This document shows positions 61,581 through 64,000 of a stretch of DNA of 64,000 nucleotides, one piece after another. Numbering within the stretch: the first letter of the stretch is position 1; the number at the start of each line of letters is the position of its first letter. A program made the translations under genes and the position numbers. Origin of the DNA: Microbulbifer sp. HZ11 (GTDB taxonomy: Bacteria > Pseudomonadota > Gammaproteobacteria > Pseudomonadales > Cellvibrionaceae); contig NZ_JELR01000001.1 in assembly GCF_000708675.1 (NCBI RefSeq), positions 124,001-188,000 on the forward strand, read 5' to 3'. The notes beneath the pieces were generated by a model. It searched no databases and was not told the origin of the DNA. It was given only the letters and a program-made list of their open reading frames with translations.

Positions 61581-62341
61581 TGTCTTCTGGCGGTACTGGT
61601 GCGACAGCGCACAAGCAGGCGGGGCCGCGACATGTCGCCATCATTATGGATGGGAATGGACGCTGGGCTGCGCGTCGTGGGCTGTCACCATCTGCCGGCC
61701 ACAAGGCGGGCGTGGAGCGAATCAGAGATCTGATTGAAGCGTGCAAGGAGCGCCAGATCGAGGTTCTGACTCTTTTCGCCTTCTCCAGTGAGAACTGGCA
61801 GCGACCTCCCAAAGAGGTGGAGCTGTTGATGAGCCTGTTCCACTCCTATTTACGCCGGGAAGCGCGGCGCATGCAGGAGCAGGGGGTTCGGTTGCGCGTG
61901 ATCGGTCGTCGCGACCGATTCTCTTCGCGGGTGCAGCGCGCCATTATTGAGGCTGAGGCCATGACCCGCGATGGCCAACACGGGACACTGGTGATTGCCG
62001 CCGATTACGGTGGCCGGTGGGATATTGCGCAAGCTGCGCGCGCAGTTGCAGAAGAGGTGGCCAGTGGCCTGCGCTCTGCGGACTCCATCGACGAGGAAGC
62101 TTTGGGTGCGCATATTCAGTTGGCAGACCTGCCGCCGGTGGATTTACTGATTCGCTCCAGTGGGGAGCAGCGAATCAGCAATTTTGTTCTGTGGCAGACT
62201 GCCTATAGCGAATTCTATTTCACGGATACGCTGTGGCCCGATTTTGATGTGCCTGCGCTGGATCTGGCGCTGGAGGCTTTTCGGCTGCGCGATAGACGTT
62301 ACGGTGGGCGTAAAGAGGATGGCCTGGAGGCTCAGGCCTGA
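61580..62341 (+). CDS. uppS: Undecaprenyl diphosphate synthase
   Basis: UppS makes C55-PP for cell-wall lipid carriers by cis-condensing isopentenyl units. The 253-residue protein shows HVAIIMDGNGRWA with catalytic D24, HKAGVERIRDLI, FAFSSENWQRP and DLLIRSSGEQRISNFVLWQ, the C-terminal substrate region. It uses the isoprenoid units made through Dxr, encoded three genes downstream. Confidence 0.97.
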   Translation: MSSGGTGATAHKQAGPRHVAIIMDGNGRWAARRGLSPSAGHKAGVERIRDLIEACKERQIEVLTLFAFSSENWQRPPKEVELLMSLFHSYLRREARRMQEQGVRLRVIGRRDRFSSRVQRAIIEAEAMTRDGQHGTLVIAADYGGRWDIAQAARAVAEEVASGLRSADSIDEEALGAHIQLADLPPVDLLIRSSGEQRISNFVLWQTAYSEFYFTDTLWPDFDVPALDLALEAFRLRDRRYGGRKEDGLEAQA

Positions 62342-62414
62342 AATGCCAGACCTGCCAGGCTGGTGAGCACAGATTACCGAATGATAATAGTTAAAGGTTT
62401 TTAAGGGTTTAACG

Positions 62415-63260
62415 GTGCTAAAACAAAGAATAATTACCGCGCTGGTGTTGGTGGCTCTTTTCCTGGGGTTGCTGTTCTTCGTGCCCCTTCAGTGGTTTTC
62501 CATCGTGATTGCGGGGGTCATTCTGCTGGGTGGTTGGGAGTGGGCTAACCTTTCCAACCTGAACCGTGCTTTACGTTTTGTATTTCTCGCCGCGCTGGGC
62601 ACCGCGTTGATCGCCACTGCCAGCTATGTGTTCAATTTTGACTTTTCCTCTCCGGATACCGATCGGGCACGTCAGATCCTCGCGGTGGCCTGCGGATGGT
62701 GGGCGTTGGCCTTCCTGTGGGTGCAGGGCTATCCCGCCAGTGCCATGTTGTGGGGGAATCGTTGGGCGCGCGGGTTGATTGGCCTGGTGGTTCTAGTGCC
62801 CGCGTGGTTGTCTGTGGTTATTCTGCAGGGGCAGGAACACGGCGCCTGGCTGGTGCTGTTTGTGGTCGCCGTTGTGGTGGCCGCTGATGTAGGCGCTTAT
62901 TTTGTCGGGCGCAAATTCGGCAAGCACAAGCTGGCACGGGAAGTCAGCCCGGGTAAGTCCTGGGAGGGTTTTTTCGGTGGGCTGGCTGCTTGTCTGGTTC
63001 TGGCTCTGGGTGTGTCTGCCGCGTTTGATCTGCCCACCAAAAATACGATCCTGTTTACCATCGGTGTCCTGGTGACCGCCCTGGCATCGGTGATTGGCGA
63101 CCTGGTGGAGAGCATGTTCAAGCGCCACCGTGGGATCAAAGACAGTAGCCGGATTTTGCCGGGCCACGGCGGTATTCTCGATCGCCTGGACAGTCTTACT
63201 GCGGCGCTGCCGGTATTTACTATGGCGGCACTTGCCAGTGAATTGCCCAAATATCTTTAA
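62415..63260 (+). CDS. cdsA: Phosphatidate cytidylyltransferase
   Basis: CdsA converts phosphatidate and CTP to CDP-diacylglycerol for phospholipid synthesis. The 281-residue membrane protein has about seven to eight TM helices and the CDP-DAG synthase signature near the C-terminus (SMFKRHRGIKDSSRILPGHGG, positions about 235-255). It starts with a GTG at 62415. It lies in the usual uppS-cdsA-dxr order. Confidence 0.97.
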   Translation: MLKQRIITALVLVALFLGLLFFVPLQWFSIVIAGVILLGGWEWANLSNLNRALRFVFLAALGTALIATASYVFNFDFSSPDTDRARQILAVACGWWALAFLWVQGYPASAMLWGNRWARGLIGLVVLVPAWLSVVILQGQEHGAWLVLFVVAVVVAADVGAYFVGRKFGKHKLAREVSPGKSWEGFFGGLAACLVLALGVSAAFDLPTKNTILFTIGVLVTALASVIGDLVESMFKRHRGIKDSSRILPGHGGILDRLDSLTAALPVFTMAALASELPKYL

Positions 63261-63300
63261 TCTCTTTTAGTTGATTTGGGCGCAGAGGTATTTCGATTTC

Positions 63301-64000
63301 ATGCAAACCATGACCCCACAACCTGTCTGTGTGCTCGGGTCCACCGGTTCCATCGGGGTGAGTACCTTGGATGTACTCGCCCGCCACCCTCAGGATTACT
63401 CCGTATTTGCGTTAACCGCCCGTGAGCGGGTGGCAGAACTTGCGCAGCAATGTCGCCGCTTCAGGCCCCGTTATGCTGTGGTTCTGGAGGCTGAGAAAGC
63501 AGCGCAGCTGCGTCGTGACTTTGCCGCCGAGGGGTTGGTCACTGAAGTTTTGAGTGGTGTCGAAGGGCTTTGTCAGGTGGCGTCCGCCCCCGAGGTAAGC
63601 ATTGTCATGGCTGCAATCGTGGGAGCGGCCGGGTTGAAACCGACGCTGGCGGCGGTTCAGGCAGGTAAAAAAGTGCTGTTGGCGAACAAGGAGTCGCTGG
63701 TAATGGCTGGGCCGTTATTTATGTCGGCTCTGGCGCAAAGCGATGCTTCACTGTTGCCCATCGATAGCGAGCACAATGCCATTTTCCAGTGCCTGCCGTA
63801 CCCTTGTGACAACCTGGTCGAAGCGGGTGTTGAGCGGATACTGCTCACCGGTTCCGGGGGGCCTTTCCGCACCGCAGACCCGGAATCTTTACACCGCGTA
63901 ACGCCGGATGAAGCGTGTAATCATCCCAACTGGTCCATGGGGCGTAAAATCTCCGTGGATTCCGCAACCATGATGAATAAAGGGCTGGAATTTATCGAGG
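63301..64000 (+). CDS. dxr: 1-deoxy-D-xylulose 5-phosphate reductoisomerase (3' end outside window)
   Basis: Dxr (IspC) converts DXP to MEP with NADPH, the committed step of the isoprenoid pathway. The frame runs from ATG 63301 to the window edge and gives 233 of about 395 residues. The NADPH motif GSTGSIG (13-19), [20 protein letters not shown], the metal/substrate loop [19 protein letters not shown] and [15 protein letters not shown] are present. PdxJ at 33 kb uses the same DXP. Confidence 0.97.
   Translation, partial: MQTMTPQPVCVLGSTGSIGVSTLDVLARHPQDYSVFALTARERVAELAQQCRRFRPRYAVVLEAEKAAQLRRDFAAEGLVTEVLSGVEGLCQVASAPEVSIVMAAIVGAAGLKPTLAAVQAGKKVLLANKESLVMAGPLFMSALAQSDASLLPIDSEHNAIFQCLPYPCDNLVEAGVERILLTGSGGPFRTADPESLHRVTPDEACNHPNWSMGRKISVDSATMMNKGLEFIE

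Noticed and set aside
1..64000. CRISPR arrays, prophage, insertion sequences and genomic islands.
   Set aside because: No regularly spaced direct repeats, no phage structural genes and no transposases or integrases were found.

Overview
The window reads as a chromosomal segment of an aerobic, GC-moderate marine gammaproteobacterium. The long Pseudomonas-type DapD, the gene order map-glnD-dapC-yffB-dapD-dapE, the scpA-scpB-rluB block, the CpxRA/CpxP module and the map/rpsB-tsf-pyrH-frr-uppS-cdsA-dxr block all fit Cellvibrionales or Pseudomonadales relatives. A Microbulbifer-like genome is my best guess, from memory and not proven. No tRNA, rRNA, CRISPR array, prophage or transposase was found. 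Most of the window is ordinary housekeeping.

Layout. 1-5 kb: a truncated TPP-dependent decarboxylase, then a divergent HscC-type Hsp70 overlapping its membrane-anchored J-like partner, then pdxH. 5-11 kb: a TonB-dependent receptor, a quinone oxidoreductase and, convergent to it, a large lipoprotein lytic transglycosylase with two solute-binding domains. 11-16 kb: xseA, guaB, guaA. 16-19 kb: an accessory operon on the minus strand (MarR regulator, flavoprotein monooxygenase-like enzyme, MFS exporter) with a near-identical operator in front of both the regulator and the flavoprotein. 19.4-22 kb: a DUF1852 (MesX), MesD and flavin reductase cluster, which is an oxygen-dependent, folate- and cobalamin-independent methionine synthesis system and the most interesting locus here. 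22-24.7 kb: a class III adenylate cyclase coupled to a lipoprotein. 25-29.5 kb: a Fur-box-preceded iron uptake operon (FTR1-like periplasmic helical protein plus a ferric ABC transporter).

30-36.5 kb: an OmpA-family protein, a tight operon (cyclophilin, pdxJ, DUF2520, SpoU methyltransferase), an SH3/coiled-coil membrane protein, a YciI-like protein and a VC0807-family membrane protein. 36.7-41.7 kb: a PHP-domain nuclease, a YciO-like protein, scpA, scpB and rluB. 41.7-46.7 kb: an SRPBCC protein, CpxA/CpxR, a phased CpxR-site array in front of a CpxP/Spy-like chaperone, a flavodoxin and an unknown protein. 46.8-57.6 kb (minus strand): an S9 peptidase, lysine/DAP genes (dapE, dapD, dapC), yffB, nth, glnD and map. 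57.6-64 kb (plus strand): rpsB, tsf, pyrH, frr, uppS, cdsA and the 5' part of dxr.

Some intergenic DNA carries unusual structure. The dapD-dapE gap holds two large nested palindromes that share a CCATCCATGG hairpin tip. The tsf-pyrH gap holds a 166-bp element with 31-nt inverted ends. A REP-like hairpin supplies the stop codon of dapC.
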